64,000 nucleotides of DNA from Ruminococcus flavefaciens MA2007 (GTDB lineage: Bacteria; Bacillota; Clostridia; Oscillospirales; Ruminococcaceae), in contig NZ_JHXF01000007.1 in assembly GCF_000621845.1 (NCBI RefSeq), positions 220,194-284,193 on the forward strand, read 5' to 3'. The position numbers were made by a program, and so were the translations under genes. The notes below the pieces were generated by a model that did no database searches, had not been told where the DNA came from, and saw only the letters and a list, made by a program, of their open reading frames with translations. This document shows, piece after piece, positions 63,111 to 64,000 of the stretch (position 1 is the stretch's first letter; each line of letters begins with the position of its first letter).

Positions 63111-63620
63111 ATGCTTTACCTGAAACCTGCCAATACAGACGACATCGAAAAGGAATATCTCTTCGTCCGTGACATACCCGAGGACGAAAACGGCTTCATA
63201 AACGAATACCACGGTATCAGCCGCGAGGACTTCGACGACGCCCTTGATATCATCATAGCAAATTCAGTCGGCGAGCGCCTGCCTGAGGGCTATGTGCCTG
63301 CGACTACATACTTTCTGTGGGACGATGACAAGATAATCGGCGAATTGCAGCTCCGACAGCATCTCTGCGAGTCACTTGTGAACGGCGCAGGACATATCGG
63401 CTATTATATTGCTCCCGAATACCGCGGAAAGGGCTATGGTACGCAGGGACTTGCAATGCTCCTTGAGAAAGCCTGCGATACAGTTCCCGAGGAGGAGGTA
63501 TATCTCCGCGTTCAGCGCACAAATCCTGCTTCACTGAGAGCTATGCTGAAAAACGGCTGCTATATCCACCATGAGGACGAAGATTCCTATTTTGTGCGAT
63601 TCCGCAAGGAGATATCATAA
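63111..63620 (+). CDS. GNAT family N-acetyltransferase, 169 aa
   Basis: A cytoplasmic acetyl-CoA-dependent acetyltransferase. Motif A reads HIGYYIAPEYRGKGYGTQGLAM (about residues 94-115), with the R/Q-x-x-G-x-G/A acetyl-CoA loop as RGKGYG. QRTNPASLRAMLKNGC is the motif B region, as in RimJ/RimL-like and Eis-like subgroups. The substrate is unknown. AAAGGAG precedes ATG 63111. The structured element copy 3 follows downstream. Confidence 0.93.
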   Translation: MLYLKPANTDDIEKEYLFVRDIPEDENGFINEYHGISREDFDDALDIIIANSVGERLPEGYVPATTYFLWDDDKIIGELQLRQHLCESLVNGAGHIGYYIAPEYRGKGYGTQGLAMLLEKACDTVPEEEVYLRVQRTNPASLRAMLKNGCYIHHEDEDSYFVRFRKEIS

Positions 63621-63689
63621 GCCTTGCCATTAAGTTTTAGAACTAATATCGTATGGACGGATATTATCCGCCCGTTTCAATGCATAATT

Positions 63690-63988
63690 AAAGGCGAACC
63701 TTAACCGCAACACTTATATAGAAGCTTACAGTTAATTATGGGGGAAACCTTTCTGAGGAAAGGTTCTCCCCCATACCCCTTTCCAAAGACTTTTATCTGG
63801 TTTTTTCGCAGATAGGGCGCTTCTTAAATAAAAAAAGACCTGCAAAAATGCAGGTGCGCCCTATCTGTGAAAAAACAAAACTAAAGTTTTAGGGAGAGAG
63901 TTTGAGAGAAGCCCCTTTTTCAAAAGGGGTTCTCTCAATAATAATTATAAAACTTCTATATGAGTATCATGGTTAAGGTTCGCCTTTT
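63690..63988 (+). mobile_element. Terminator-loop element family 1, copy 3
   Basis: The outer arms AAGGCGAACC and GGTTCGCCTT plus T-run form the gene-specific stem. Inside: TTAACCGCAACACTTATATAGAAGCTT at the left and the inverted AAACTTCTATATGAGTATCATGGTTAA at the right. The GGGGGAAACC and AAGCCCC hairpins and central stem CAGATAGGGCGC / GCGCCCTATCTG are as in copy 2. The central loop has a CCTGCA...TGCAGG hairpin with a T-run on the minus strand. Orientation relative to the upstream GNAT gene equals that of copies 1 and 2 to their upstream genes. A GGACGGATATTATCCG palindrome precedes it at about 63656-63672. Confidence 0.82.
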
Positions 63989-64000
63989 TTGCGTTATATT

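Overview
The window looks like a chromosomal piece of a cellulosome-forming, gut or rumen Ruminococcus (Oscillospiraceae, low-to-middle GC Gram-positive). The main evidence is the dockerin modules of the type GDANCDG-VDMSD-VLIMQ in plant-polysaccharide enzymes, the long Thr-rich linkers, strong AGGAGG-type ribosome binding sites and many sigma-A promoters with exact 17-base spacers. The species cannot be resolved from the sequence alone. No tRNA, rRNA, CRISPR array, prophage or transposase gene was seen.

Layout. 1-16.7 kb is mainly housekeeping: an unknown gene bracketed by inverted repeats, guaA, an HD-domain hydrolase with a GH13 amylase, two MATE transporters, maf, a DUF1015 protein, a flavin-type PPOX protein with cysteine synthase, a divergent methionyl-tRNA synthetase, a candidate small RNA, and gltX. 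17-25 kb holds two duplicated secreted-protein cassettes sharing promoter, upstream dyad and terminator, a peptidoglycan-binding/SpoIID-like locus, a spermidine-synthase-like membrane protein, a cyclophilin and small membrane proteins. 25-30 kb has a double SGNH esterase with dockerin, then glycerol-1-phosphate dehydrogenase overlapping a HAD phosphatase. 30-34.7 kb holds an RTX-repeat lipase with a lipoprotein, and a VbhA/Fic toxin-antitoxin pair. 34.8-39.4 kb is a putative operon of diguanylate cyclase, catalytically incomplete membrane sensor and orphan solute-binding lipoprotein. 39.5-49.2 kb is a fibre-degradation island: GH30 xylanase, a GH9-family protein with altered active-site motifs, a metallophosphoesterase and a feruloyl-esterase-like protein with two tandem catalytic modules. 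49.4-52 kb encodes an EAL phosphodiesterase. 52.1-62.9 kb is one six-gene operon: FHA protein, PP2C phosphatase, Ser/Thr kinase, small membrane protein, cohesin-like membrane-anchored protein and an 1850-residue Ig-like surface protein. It ends with a GNAT acetyltransferase.

How the genes work together. The dockerin enzymes would attack xylan, pectin side chains and their acetyl/feruloyl esters. The cohesin-like anchor in the kinase operon is a possible surface partner, linking phosphosignalling to cell-surface assembly. The diguanylate cyclase operon and the EAL protein form opposing c-di-GMP arms, one apparently reading an extracellular ligand.

The most unusual non-coding signal is a set of structured repeats sitting inside the loops of Rho-independent terminators. 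A ~300-base family has three copies (10.7, 16.8 and 63.7 kb) plus a probable gene-carrying relative (0.05-0.88 kb). A ~120-base family has two copies (30.3 and 42.0 kb). A third family of short GTAGGGG-hairpin-CCCCTAC palindromes occurs in most long gaps. An uninterrupted terminator with the same stem lies beside one of the ~300-base copies and acts as a natural empty site.
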